From Nitrosarchaeum sp. (lineage in GTDB: Archaea; Thermoproteota; Nitrososphaeria; Nitrososphaerales; Nitrosopumilaceae): DNA of 62,044 nucleotides. The notes beneath the pieces were generated by a model. The model was given only the letters and a program-made list of their open reading frames with translations, was not told the origin of the DNA and ran no database searches. The position numbers were made by a program, and so were the translations under genes. The stretch is taken from the NCBI GenBank assembly GCA_021414365.1, contig JAIOOR010000014.1, forward strand, positions 1 through 62,044. Reading direction: 5' to 3'. Positions 17,877-26,988 of the stretch are shown in pieces (within the stretch, counting starts at the first letter, position 1; each line of letters opens with the position of its first letter).

Positions 17877-18380
17877 ATGTCATTTTTTAAGACGATAGAA
17901 AAAAGACGATCAATAAGATCATTTTCAAAAAAACCTGTGGATAAATCAAAAATACAGAAAATTCTAAAGACAGTTTGGCAAGCTCCTTCAGCAAAAGGAT
18001 TACAGAATTATCGAGTGTATGTTGTTAAAGATATAAAGAAAAAAGAGAATCTGGTTAAAGCAACATACAATCAAGAATATGTAAATTCAGATCTAGTGCT
18101 AGTATTTTGTGCAGACCCAAAGAGAATAAAATTCATGGGTGCACGGGGTGAAAAACTTCTTGCGGTTCAGGATGCCACTATTGCGGCAGCGTATGCACAG
18201 TTATCTGCAACTGCATTAGGGCTATCAAGTGTGTGGGTTGGGCATTTCAAAGAAAAAGAAGTTGCATTAGTTCTCAAAACCAAACTTCGGCCAGTGGCAA
18301 TTATTCCGATTGGGTATGGAAATGAAAAGCCACAACCAAAGAAAAACCAGAAAATGAATAATCTGTTCAAAATAGTTTAG
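17877..18380 (+). CDS. Nitroreductase-family FMN oxidoreductase
   Basis: This 167-residue protein has the family start EKRRSIRSFSKKPVDKSKIQ with the FMN phosphate-binding RRSxR motif. It continues with APSAKGLQNYRVYVV, a helix with AAYAQLSATALGLSSVWVG, and a C-terminal IIPIGYG, the usual FMN-binding end. It would use NAD(P)H to reduce an unknown substrate. Length is typical of short nitroreductases. It stands alone, with convergent genes downstream. Confidence 0.9.
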   Translation: MSFFKTIEKRRSIRSFSKKPVDKSKIQKILKTVWQAPSAKGLQNYRVYVVKDIKKKENLVKATYNQEYVNSDLVLVFCADPKRIKFMGARGEKLLAVQDATIAAAYAQLSATALGLSSVWVGHFKEKEVALVLKTKLRPVAIIPIGYGNEKPQPKKNQKMNNLFKIV

Positions 18381-18383
18381 TTT

Positions 18384-18596
18384 TCATGAGTAATCATTCA
18401 TTACTTTTACTACCTTTTCTTCTTCTTCAATCATGACTTTTTCAAATTCTAATCTTAGATTATCACATTTGATTTGTTTTTCACCTTCATTCATTTTAGA
18501 AAATCGGATATTTCTAATTTCATTTACAATAGCTGAGATCTTTTCATTTGTCTCATACATTATCTCGTCAATCTTTTTCTGTGTTTCAGGATTCAT
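18384..18596 (-). CDS. Small helical hypothetical protein
   Basis: The 70-residue protein is highly charged and helical, with a central NRxRFSKMNEGEKQ-like stretch and a Glu-rich end (EKVMIEEEEKVVKVMNDYS). It probably forms a coiled coil. It lies 13 bases downstream of the DUF302 gene on the same strand and is likely co-transcribed. Confidence 0.55.
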   Translation of the reverse strand: MNPETQKKIDEIMYETNEKISAIVNEIRNIRFSKMNEGEKQIKCDNLRLEFEKVMIEEEEKVVKVMNDYS

Positions 18597-18609
18597 GATT
18601 AATTTTAAA

Positions 18610-18996
18610 TCATTTTACTTTATCAATTATCCCAATTAACTTTGTTTCGATCTCTCTTCCAAGTTCTGAAAGTTTTGTATCTGAAATTATAGAAAGAAGG
18701 GCAGTAGGCTTTGCTAGACTAATGTAAGTTTCATTATTTTTTCTATAAACGGCGATAGTGCAAGGAAGAAGAAGGCCCAAGTCAAGATCAGAGTCCAAAA
18801 CATGTTTTGCGGCAATAGGATTGCAAATTTCTAATAGTTTATACTCGTTTTCAAACTCAATCCCTTTTTTTTCAAATATGTTCTTAAAGTCTAATGTTCC
18901 TAAAACTCCAAATTGAATTTCTGAAAGAGATAATGTAAGATCTTGTACGGTTTGTTCAACACTTTTTTGTGTTTTGATTGTATAATTAAAACTCAA
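18610..18996 (-). CDS. DUF302-family protein, copy 1
   Basis: The 128 residues match DUF302: FNYTIKTQKSVEQTV, LGTLDFKNIFEKKGIEFE, LEICNPIAAKHVLDSD, LGLLLPCTIAVYRK. The fold binds an unknown ligand, and a conserved Cys lies in CNP. It is very close to a second copy at 43430-43816 beside the copper genes, sharing most motif residues. Outside that, its neighbours give no clear function. Confidence 0.85.
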   Translation of the reverse strand: MSFNYTIKTQKSVEQTVQDLTLSLSEIQFGVLGTLDFKNIFEKKGIEFENEYKLLEICNPIAAKHVLDSDLDLGLLLPCTIAVYRKNNETYISLAKPTALLSIISDTKLSELGREIETKLIGIIDKVK

Positions 18997-19146
18997 TTCA
19001 TGTCAGCCCAGATTTATGGATTTATGTGCTAACATCTTATAATTAGACTTGTCTTTCCAGTTATTTTTTCAATATCTTAATCCTTGGAAATCTCCTCAAC
19101 TTTATTCATGTCCATGTTGGTTGACATGCTGACTGACTAAAATTTT

Positions 19147-19863
19147 TTATTGATATATGGTATCTTTTACAGCATGTAACTCATTTTGTGTTTGCTTAAT
19201 CATCTTTTCAACTTTGACTGTCTCGCCTTCAATGAGTTTCAAATTGCATGGGAGATTTGGAATCAACATCCCCATTGTTAGACATAGTTTTGCGCCATAC
19301 TCCAAGTCAGTGTTAGTGTTGCTTTTCTCAGAGAATAACAAAACTATCACATCTTGATTAGAGAATCTTCCTTTAACTAACAATATTCCTGGAATTCCAG
19401 GCATTGTTGCATTTAAAATAATATTCATTCCAAGTTTTCTTATTGTATCTCTGGCATTATCTGTACTACCTACTGCGCTGATTTCTTTTGAAATTTCTAC
19501 TCCAGTTATCTTCATGCTGCTGATAATTTGCTTACATTGATGTTTTTTTGCATATTCTAAAATGACTATGGCAATTTCTTTTGAAAACGATTCAGGCAAA
19601 TGAAGATGTGATAAAAATACTGCAACTTTGAGTTTTTCATTGACAAATATGTTGACAGGGTAATTTGGTATTCCCTCCCGTATGATACTTACAGGTGGAA
19701 AAGATTCTGAATCCATAAAGCCTGCAAATTCAAAGTCCGAAGTTCTAATCATGGACTCTGCAGCAATACTTCCAGCATACCCATCATATGGAAATCCATC
19801 TACTATGTAACCGCCTTTCAAATCGAAATCTTTGAGTTCTGTGATCTTGATGTCTCCGGTCAT
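19147..19863 (-). CDS. PAC2-family (proteasome-assembly-chaperone-like) protein
   Basis: The 238-residue protein has PAC2 features: GGYIVDGFPYDGYAGSIAAE near the N-terminus, a middle strand (LKVAVFLSHLHLPESFSKEIA) and IPGILLVKGRFSNQDVIVLL. Archaeal members are thought to help proteasome assembly or act as related cytoplasmic chaperones. The specific role of this copy is unknown. It stands alone with about 120-150 bases of AT-rich spacer on each side. Confidence 0.85.
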   Translation of the reverse strand: MTGDIKITELKDFDLKGGYIVDGFPYDGYAGSIAAESMIRTSDFEFAGFMDSESFPPVSIIREGIPNYPVNIFVNEKLKVAVFLSHLHLPESFSKEIAIVILEYAKKHQCKQIISSMKITGVEISKEISAVGSTDNARDTIRKLGMNIILNATMPGIPGILLVKGRFSNQDVIVLLFSEKSNTNTDLEYGAKLCLTMGMLIPNLPCNLKLIEGETVKVEKMIKQTQNELHAVKDTIYQ

Positions 19864-19981
19864 GACAAAAATATATTTAATTTGTATAAAAGATGTTGCT
19901 TAATTTTCATCTTTTTTATTCTAAGCAGTAAAGAACTTGTATTTTCTCTAAAAAAAGAAGTTTAAAAAAAGAAAAAAGAGA

Positions 19982-21103
19982 TCAGATTCTTGGAAGTAGT
20001 GTTAATTGCTTATTTTTTGACACTAGAATCATCGTGCTAATTATTCCAACAACTAGAATCAGTACAGCAATTGTGCCAAATTCTGGAACTACTTTTGCTA
20101 CCACGTCCATTTTTGTAAGTATGTCATCTACTTGTTGATTTATCTCAGACATTGGAGCATCATTTTTTATCATGTCTCGCAGTTCTATTCTCATCATGGT
20201 TTCCATGTCATTTACTAATTCTTTCTGACCAGATTCTTTTAGTGGAGATTCCAAATACTCAAAGTTATCAAGATACGCCTTTGTTGCAAGGCTCATTGCT
20301 GTATCTTTATCACCTTCAGCATATTTTTCTTTAACTTGATTCAACAAATCACGAATGTTTTCAACATATGTCAAAAAGTCTGTTTCTTTAGTCTCCTCAC
20401 CTATTGCCACTCCGAGCTTGTTGATTATGCTGTGGGCAAATGTTGCAATTTCTTCAGGAGATGATCTTTTGTCATATGCATTCCACAAATCAGAGTAAAA
20501 TTCCTCAATCTCTTTTGATTCATCTTCTGGTAGATCAGATTTTATTTCATCAAAAATTTGCTGTGATCTCCAAACAAATGCAGAGCCATCTTGAAATTCT
20601 GCCATCAATTCAATTTGACCGTTTTGTACCCCTTCCGCGTATTCTCCAATTGATGTCTTTAGCAGACCTTGCATTAGTTTTACTTTGAATGTAGTATCTT
20701 GACTTAGTTCTTCTCCTACAACCAAAATTCTCGCCTCTTGAATTATCTCCTTTGCTTCATCTATTGCTGTTTGTGCATCTTGTCTTGTTACATCAGAGCC
20801 CGTTTTTTTGCCCAATTCCATGAGTGTCTTTTGTACTTTTGCATCAAATTCTGGATTTGCTGTTTTCAATTCTGGTTTCATGGAACTATACAGTTCTGCA
20901 ATAGGATGAGATGCATGGACTAGTGCAAGCTTTGCATTATTATCATCAAGATTTTGCTCAACTGCCCAAAAATGCCCCAGTGTCTCTTCAAGATATCCTG
21001 CAAATGACAGTTTATCATCGTAATCGGATTCTGCAAGAACATATTGAGATGACAGCGATACAAGTAATATCATTGCCAAAATCATAGCTGTGTATTTTAT
21101 CAT
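19982..21103 (-). CDS. PEFG-CTERM surface protein with FTR1-type outer helical domain
   Basis: The 373-residue protein has a signal peptide (MIKYTAMILAMILLVSLSSQ), a long helical domain, then P340-E-F-G343 followed by a membrane span and a basic tail. That is the PEFG-CTERM sorting signal known from Thaumarchaeota. The helical part has the segment AYLDNFEYLESPLKE (277-291), nearly identical to AYLDNFEYLES (258-268) in the nearby FTR1 permease. It is therefore likely a surface-anchored partner in iron capture. It lies downstream of the HyuA-like and FTR1 genes on the same strand. Confidence 0.88.
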   Translation of the reverse strand: MIKYTAMILAMILLVSLSSQYVLAESDYDDKLSFAGYLEETLGHFWAVEQNLDDNNAKLALVHASHPIAELYSSMKPELKTANPEFDAKVQKTLMELGKKTGSDVTRQDAQTAIDEAKEIIQEARILVVGEELSQDTTFKVKLMQGLLKTSIGEYAEGVQNGQIELMAEFQDGSAFVWRSQQIFDEIKSDLPEDESKEIEEFYSDLWNAYDKRSSPEEIATFAHSIINKLGVAIGEETKETDFLTYVENIRDLLNQVKEKYAEGDKDTAMSLATKAYLDNFEYLESPLKESGQKELVNDMETMMRIELRDMIKNDAPMSEINQQVDDILTKMDVVAKVVPEFGTIAVLILVVGIISTMILVSKNKQLTLLPRI

Positions 21104-21260
21104 TAATGATACAAGAAATAAAGTGAATATAACATGTGCAAAGATTCTATAGCATTATTCTAAATTACTAGAATACATGTAGATAACATAAAAAACATGA
21201 TTGCATATTTTAAAATCACAACATATGGGATTCAACTAATGCCATAGGACGTGAAGATAG

Positions 21261-23381
21261 TTAGAATTCAATTAACACTGCAGCTTTTTCAGAGATAGTA
21301 AGTTCTTCTCTAACCGCATCTACAATATCAGATGAATTAATCAAACTGGAATAATCTACCAGTTTCAAATCATTTAGAAGATACACTTTGGGCGCAATAT
21401 CTGAATGTCTGGATTCTAAAAACTCATCTAGTTCTTCCAGTATCGTGATTTTACCACCTTGAAAGATTTTGCCATTTTTTATTGAGAGTTTTGATTTTCC
21501 ATACCTGTCTAAAACTAAAATATGGTGTTGATTCTTTTTGCTAAATAATTTTTTTATTTCTATATGACCAGTAAATACAAAATAATGGTCTGTTTCATAA
21601 CTCAGATCGATTAATTCTTCTGGTATTTCAATAATTTCACTTGTTCTTTTTCGTGCATCATCTAGAGTGAAAATGTTTTTTGAGGTTTCTGCACTATCTA
21701 ATTCAACATTGCCTATTGCAGTTACACGAAGAAGCGCTCTATCTGAAACATATTCGCTATTTATCATAACGGATTCAGGAATTGCACCCTTGTCAACTAA
21801 CATTGCATGAATTTTTTTGTGTACCTGATTGATTTTTTCAGGGGTTGGTTCCACCATTGTTTGTTCTATTTCTTCTTGAAGCATAGAAGATGCCACACCA
21901 ATTGAGGATATTACTTCGGCATATTCTGCTTTTTCATATTTAATCCCTAATTGTTTTGCAACAAATGGGACAAGAACTGATGCTCCTCCCCCTCCACCAA
22001 TCACGGCAGTGTTAGACGGGCTCATTTTGAATTCTTTTAATATTTTGCTGATGGTTTTTGTTATCTCAAATGATGCAGTCTGAATAATAGACATTGCAAT
22101 CTCATGGTATGAGACTCCGACAAATTCGGCAAGAGATTTCAGGGCAATTTTTGCAGATTCTTGGTTTGCAAAAGCATAATCGTCTTTTTCTATCATGCCT
22201 AATGCATTAGCAGCACACGTATTGGTAATTGCATATGTCTCTTTATCACATTTTATTGCCACATATTCTGATTTATCATTGGACATTGGTTTTATCAAAA
22301 TTATTTTTCCAGTCTTAAGATCATCAGGATCTGCAAAACAAGAATATTTGAGACCAGCAATATGGGCGCTACGTGGGCCTACGCTAGACACTCTGTTTTG
22401 ATCCAATCCAATCATACTTCCTCCTGCAACTCCTAAAATTCTAACATCCATTGATCGAATACATGTAGGATGATCTTTTACTGTCACATAACGAATTTCA
22501 GGTTTGCCGTTTTTTATTATGCAAATATTGGTGCTGGTACCACCCACTTCTACAAATATCCCATTAGTCACCTTAAGATGTAATAACGCACCAGCTACAC
22601 TAGCTGCAGGACCTGAAAGAATTGTAAGAATTGGTTTTGTCCTAAAAGTATCCATGCTAGTAACACCACCATCTCCTTTCATTATCATTAGCGGTGCAGT
22701 AATCCCAGTCTTACGAATTGCATCCTCTACATAATTTGCAACTTGAAATGTTTTTGGTAAAACACTGGCGTTCACAGCTGCAGTAAGAGTTCGTATCTCC
22801 AATCCATAAATTCCAGAAATCTCATGAGACGCAGTAGAAGGAATGTTTTGCTTTGATGCAACATTCATAACAAATAATTCATTTGACGGATCATCTACTC
22901 CAAATGCCTCAGTTGCAATAATTACTTCAGCGCCTTTTTCTTTTAGTCGATTTATCACATTGGTGACTTCGTTTTCTGAAATTAAGTGAGATGTGTCTAA
23001 AAACTCGTGAATCGTTTTGATATCCTGATTGGTGTTAATTGATGCATCCTGCAGATTTGTTCTTTTGATGACATCTTTTTTTGTAGGTTCCACACCCATT
23101 GCAATTATTCCAACCTTTGATGTATCAGATTCCAATAATGCATTAATTGCCTGAGTAGTGCTATGGGAGATTAACTCAATGTCGTCAACTCCGATGCCTG
23201 TTTGTTCTATGATTTTTGTTAATACACTTACAATGCCTTCAGAGACACCTTTCTCAGCACTATGTGTTGTTGGAACAGTGGATTTTGCCAAAAGTGCGCC
23301 TGTTTTTACATCTATTGCAACAGCTTTTGTAAAAGTTCCACCAACATCAATTCCTACTCTGATTCGTCTTTTGTTATTCAT
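21261..23381 (-). CDS. HyuA/hydantoinase-oxoprolinase-like protein
   Basis: The 706-residue protein starts IRVGIDVGGTFTKAVAID, the acetate-kinase/actin-fold phosphate loop of HyuA-type hydantoinases and oxoprolinases. Further motifs are ELISHSTTQAINALLE, GDGGVTS, LTILSGPAASVAGAL and NTAVIGGGGGASVLVP. Family members hydrolyse cyclic amides with ATP. No HyuB partner gene is visible. It overlaps the end of the FTR1 gene by eight bases, so it is translationally coupled to an iron permease, an odd pairing. The substrate is unknown. Confidence 0.88.
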   Translation of the reverse strand: MNNKRRIRVGIDVGGTFTKAVAIDVKTGALLAKSTVPTTHSAEKGVSEGIVSVLTKIIEQTGIGVDDIELISHSTTQAINALLESDTSKVGIIAMGVEPTKKDVIKRTNLQDASINTNQDIKTIHEFLDTSHLISENEVTNVINRLKEKGAEVIIATEAFGVDDPSNELFVMNVASKQNIPSTASHEISGIYGLEIRTLTAAVNASVLPKTFQVANYVEDAIRKTGITAPLMIMKGDGGVTSMDTFRTKPILTILSGPAASVAGALLHLKVTNGIFVEVGGTSTNICIIKNGKPEIRYVTVKDHPTCIRSMDVRILGVAGGSMIGLDQNRVSSVGPRSAHIAGLKYSCFADPDDLKTGKIILIKPMSNDKSEYVAIKCDKETYAITNTCAANALGMIEKDDYAFANQESAKIALKSLAEFVGVSYHEIAMSIIQTASFEITKTISKILKEFKMSPSNTAVIGGGGGASVLVPFVAKQLGIKYEKAEYAEVISSIGVASSMLQEEIEQTMVEPTPEKINQVHKKIHAMLVDKGAIPESVMINSEYVSDRALLRVTAIGNVELDSAETSKNIFTLDDARKRTSEIIEIPEELIDLSYETDHYFVFTGHIEIKKLFSKKNQHHILVLDRYGKSKLSIKNGKIFQGGKITILEELDEFLESRHSDIAPKVYLLNDLKLVDYSSLINSSDIVDAVREELTISEKAAVLIEF

Positions 23382-25581
23382 TTTGAGTCTTCCTTGATTT
23401 TCTCATAGCTACAAGTTTTTGCTCTTTACGTGGTTTGGATATTAAAACATACGAAGCTGCAAACATGTAGACTCCTAACAAGATCAGCTGTCCAATTAAT
23501 GTTTCAAGTGTAGGATAAATGCCAGTCATTGATGCCATGTTGATATCTAATCTTGGAATTATGCCAAGCATACTAGTGTATGGAATTATGTCAAGAATCT
23601 GCAATTCCCTTATGGCATTTCCTAAAAATGCAACAGAAAGATATGCACCTATTCCCATAGTCAATCCAAACAAAACACGTAATGGTAATTTTCTACCTAG
23701 TTTTCTCATGATAAAAAACACTCCTACAAGAGACACAATGCCAATAATAAATCCAAGACCTACAAACAATTCCATATATTTTGCAAATCCAAACATTGCT
23801 TGATAGAACAAGACGGTTTCAAATCCTTCACGGTAAACAGTAAAAAATGAAAGCATGACAAAAACCATAAATCCACCAGTAGCACCAGCTTGCCACACCT
23901 TTGCTTTGACAAACTCCATCCATTTTTTGTGTTCAATCTTATTTAGAATCCAGAAACTCACATAGAACAAAACAGCAGTTGCAGATAATGCAGCTATTGC
24001 CTCTACAAGTTCTCGGCTAGCACCAGAAATATCTACAATATATGATGCGACAAGCCAAGTTACTATGGTTGCAACAACTGCAATAATAATACCATAGTAG
24101 ACATATGGCTTGAATTTCGTATTTCTAGATGCTTCAAGGTATGTTAGCACAGCACCAAGTATCAACACCGACTCCAACCCTTCTCTAAAAATCACAGCAA
24201 ATGAAGAAGTAAATGCAATGGCAGGGGCAATCTCGCCAGTTCCGGTAACAATTCTTTCAGACTCGTCTAGATTTCTTCTAATGTCAATTATGATATCTTG
24301 AATCTCTTTTTGTGGAGCTTCTTCTTTAATCAAGTTACGCAGTGTTGCAAACTGATATTCAACCTCAAGGGTAAAATCAGGATCAATGGCTCTGAGAGGT
24401 ATCTCCACAAACTCGTAACTGTCAAGGTATGCAGAGCGTGCAGAAGTATGAGCTGATTGTAAATCACCATGGTTGTAATACTGTAATGTATCCTCCAATC
24501 GTTCACGGATAATATCAATTTTATTTTTCACACCAGACTTTTGATCTTCAGATGCATCACCAATAGGTTTTAGATCTTTTTGAGGTACTGTAGGATCTGT
24601 TGTTGGAGATAATTTGCTAGTTAGGGATTCAGCTTTTGCCAAATCGGGCAGAATGGAAGTTTCAACAAATGCAATGATTGAATCAGGATCCTCTTTTTGT
24701 ACAATCATATTTCGAATGTTTTCGCGCATATTGAGTTCTAATGAATAAAGTAGTTTCTCGTCAACTTTTTCAATATCTGATTCTAAATACTCAAAATTAT
24801 CAAGATATGCCTCAATTCCAAGTTCTTCAGCAGTGGAATAATCCCCAGATTTTACGGCAGTGAATAATTTAGAATATAAATTTCGGATTTCATCGTATGT
24901 GTTTGTTTTATCATTTGTAACTGTCTTGGCTTGTATCAAATCACGCTGTATTGCAGTAATTAAGGTTCCAACAACAACAAAGTCATCTTTATTTGAAATG
25001 GATTTGTCTAAATCATTAAAAAATGAATTCATCTCTTCATTCTGACGATCGTTGGATGTGGGATTTTGTTTTAAAATAATTTTTGAGTGCTCTATTAATG
25101 ATAAAGTTAGAAAGTAAGATTCAGAATTTTCATGTTGTATAGCTGTTTGATATTGCTCATCAGCTTCGGACAGTATGGATGACACGATGATACGAGAATT
25201 ACCATCTAAAGGAATTTGAGAAAATGCTTCTTGAAGTTTGTTAATTTGATCAATTAGATCTTTAGAGTTTGATTTTGATAAAATACTAGAGTGTAAATCA
25301 AGTAATTCAAGATGAGTCTCATCTGAAAAAGCAGAGTCATATGATCTTAAGAATTGGATATTCTTCCCATAGAAGTTATTTGTCAGGGTAGAATATTTTT
25401 CTGCAGAATCATAGTTATCAGTTAGCAGTGACTGTTTTGTTAATTCTAGACCAATTCCAGTAATTGTAATTACTGATGAATAATTTTCTTCCTCATTTTG
25501 AGCATATCCAATATTAGTAAATGAGAAAATACCAAACGCAAAAATAACAATACCAAAATAGAAATAAAATTTTGATTTCAT
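23374..25581 (-). CDS. FTR1-family iron permease with large N-terminal outer domain
   Basis: This 735-residue protein has a signal peptide (cleavage near residue 27) and about 420 residues of extracytoplasmic helices containing AYLDNFEYLE (258-267) and AYLDSYEFVE (384-393). A seven-helix FTR1 permease follows with both REGxE iron motifs, R466-E-G-L-E470 and R584-E-G-F-E588. FTR1 proteins import iron, often after oxidation to Fe(III). The N-terminal part appears to be two or more copies of one helical repeat that also occurs in the PEFG-CTERM protein 2.3 kb downstream. Confidence 0.92.
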   Translation of the reverse strand: MKSKFYFYFGIVIFAFGIFSFTNIGYAQNEEENYSSVITITGIGLELTKQSLLTDNYDSAEKYSTLTNNFYGKNIQFLRSYDSAFSDETHLELLDLHSSILSKSNSKDLIDQINKLQEAFSQIPLDGNSRIIVSSILSEADEQYQTAIQHENSESYFLTLSLIEHSKIILKQNPTSNDRQNEEMNSFFNDLDKSISNKDDFVVVGTLITAIQRDLIQAKTVTNDKTNTYDEIRNLYSKLFTAVKSGDYSTAEELGIEAYLDNFEYLESDIEKVDEKLLYSLELNMRENIRNMIVQKEDPDSIIAFVETSILPDLAKAESLTSKLSPTTDPTVPQKDLKPIGDASEDQKSGVKNKIDIIRERLEDTLQYYNHGDLQSAHTSARSAYLDSYEFVEIPLRAIDPDFTLEVEYQFATLRNLIKEEAPQKEIQDIIIDIRRNLDESERIVTGTGEIAPAIAFTSSFAVIFREGLESVLILGAVLTYLEASRNTKFKPYVYYGIIIAVVATIVTWLVASYIVDISGASRELVEAIAALSATAVLFYVSFWILNKIEHKKWMEFVKAKVWQAGATGGFMVFVMLSFFTVYREGFETVLFYQAMFGFAKYMELFVGLGFIIGIVSLVGVFFIMRKLGRKLPLRVLFGLTMGIGAYLSVAFLGNAIRELQILDIIPYTSMLGIIPRLDINMASMTGIYPTLETLIGQLILLGVYMFAASYVLISKPRKEQKLVAMRKSRKTQNE

Positions 25582-25697
25582 GAATTGGTGATTAGGTCTA
25601 GCTAACGATATTTAAACAAAAGAGTAGTTCTACAAACTTGGAATAAGAAACTAGAATATGGCACGGCTTTAAAAAAGTAAAAAAGGATGAAAAACTA

Positions 25698-26339
25698 TCA
25701 GTTTTTCTTTTTGCTATCGTAATTACTGTGATCATCACCATGATTGTTGTAATTATCACCATGATCATTGTGATCATTACTGTGATCGTCTCCATGATAA
25801 TCGTCTTGAGAATCATCATCACGAGGATCTACAAATGAATAGGTAACATCGATTATTCCAGTATCGATTTTGTTGCATTCAATGAAAACGCCATTGATGT
25901 CATTGAATTTTGCAAGTGTTACAATATCGCATTCAGGATACTCAAATAGGTCTGCGATTCCATCTGCTGTAGAACCTAATGGGAAGTTATTTTGTTCATT
26001 GACATTGACTGTAACCAATGTTCGTGTATTCAAAAGTGCAGGATCTGCAATAAACACTTCATTTAGATCATCTGAACCAAGAGGATTCATTAGAACACAT
26101 GGGGCAGCATGAGCATCACAACTATCAAGACCAGTCATGTTTCCAAAGTCAAATGACAGTGAATTTGCATACAAGTTGGCATTGGAGCTGCTTTGTCCGC
26201 TTTGATTGCTATGTCCCTCCTTGTCATAAGTTGCAAAAACACTGGAACTGACTGCTATGGAGCCAATTAGAATTCCGGCAATTGCAAATATTGACATGAG
26301 ATGCATTGTTTTAATCATTGAAAAAATTGATTTTTTCAC
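25698..26339 (-). CDS. Secreted protein with His/Asp-rich C-terminal tail
   Basis: The 213-residue protein has a signal peptide (LMSIFAIAGILIGSIAVSSS, after a basic lead). A beta-rich domain with cysteines (SCDAHAAPC, ECDIV, IECN) follows, and the last 40 residues are dominated by His, Asp and Asn (DDYHGDDHSNDHNDHGDN). That tail should bind divalent metal. It lies upstream of the FTR1 permease on the same strand, so iron (or zinc/copper) scavenging is a reasonable inference. The DNA of the tail is a degenerate tandem of GATCAT-like units. Confidence 0.75.
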   Translation of the reverse strand: MKKSIFSMIKTMHLMSIFAIAGILIGSIAVSSSVFATYDKEGHSNQSGQSSSNANLYANSLSFDFGNMTGLDSCDAHAAPCVLMNPLGSDDLNEVFIADPALLNTRTLVTVNVNEQNNFPLGSTADGIADLFEYPECDIVTLAKFNDINGVFIECNKIDTGIIDVTYSFVDPRDDDSQDDYHGDDHSNDHNDHGDNYNNHGDDHSNYDSKKKN

Positions 26340-26458
26340 AACATTATAGAATTATTGTGTTCAAATAAACAGCAATTATTTTAATAATGTTGAAAAATAA
26401 TAATCGGTTTTAAGAAAAAATTATCAATTCATGAGTTTTTGGAAATCATCAACTAAGA

Positions 26459-26782
26459 TCATACTAATGAATTATCTGTTTGTCCACTTAAGATTTCAGA
26501 AGGCATGATTTTGTTTTTAATAGGAATGATTAATTTTCCTAAATCTTCCATAGCATTATCTATTTTCTTTTTTTGATTTACACTAAGTTTAGAACCGACT
26601 CTTTGCTCATATTCTGAAATTTCAATGAAAAGTTTTTGGCATTTAGATATTAGTTCATGTGCATCTTTGATAGGATTTGGATTATCATCCCAATTCCAAT
26701 TAAGTCTTGCAATTGCTTCTGACAACTCAAAAGATTTGATGACTTTGAGTAGACCTTCCTCATCGAAGTACTCTGAATTCAT
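26459..26782 (-). CDS. Hypothetical helical protein, 107 aa
   Basis: This soluble, helical protein begins MNSEYFDEEGLLKVIKSFEL. It is rich in Lys, Ser and Asn, with one conserved-looking WNWDDNPNP turn. No domain or cysteine is present. About 200 bases without a gene separate it from the divergent alcohol dehydrogenase. Function not recognised. Confidence 0.6.
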   Translation of the reverse strand: MNSEYFDEEGLLKVIKSFELSEAIARLNWNWDDNPNPIKDAHELISKCQKLFIEISEYEQRVGSKLSVNQKKKIDNAMEDLGKLIIPIKNKIMPSEILSGQTDNSLV

Positions 26783-26988
26783 ATGTACTAAAATTCCACT
26801 AACATATTAAAAAATGATCTGCATGTGTCATTTGAAATTTACAATACTTAGACTCATAATGTGATAACTCTAGGTTTAGTTTTAATGCGATAAGTTAATG
26901 AATCAAAAATTATGGGTCATTTTTGGGCAAAAGGACTAGGCAACTTTTAATGAATAAATATTAAAATTTCATCCAGAAATAGAACGGT

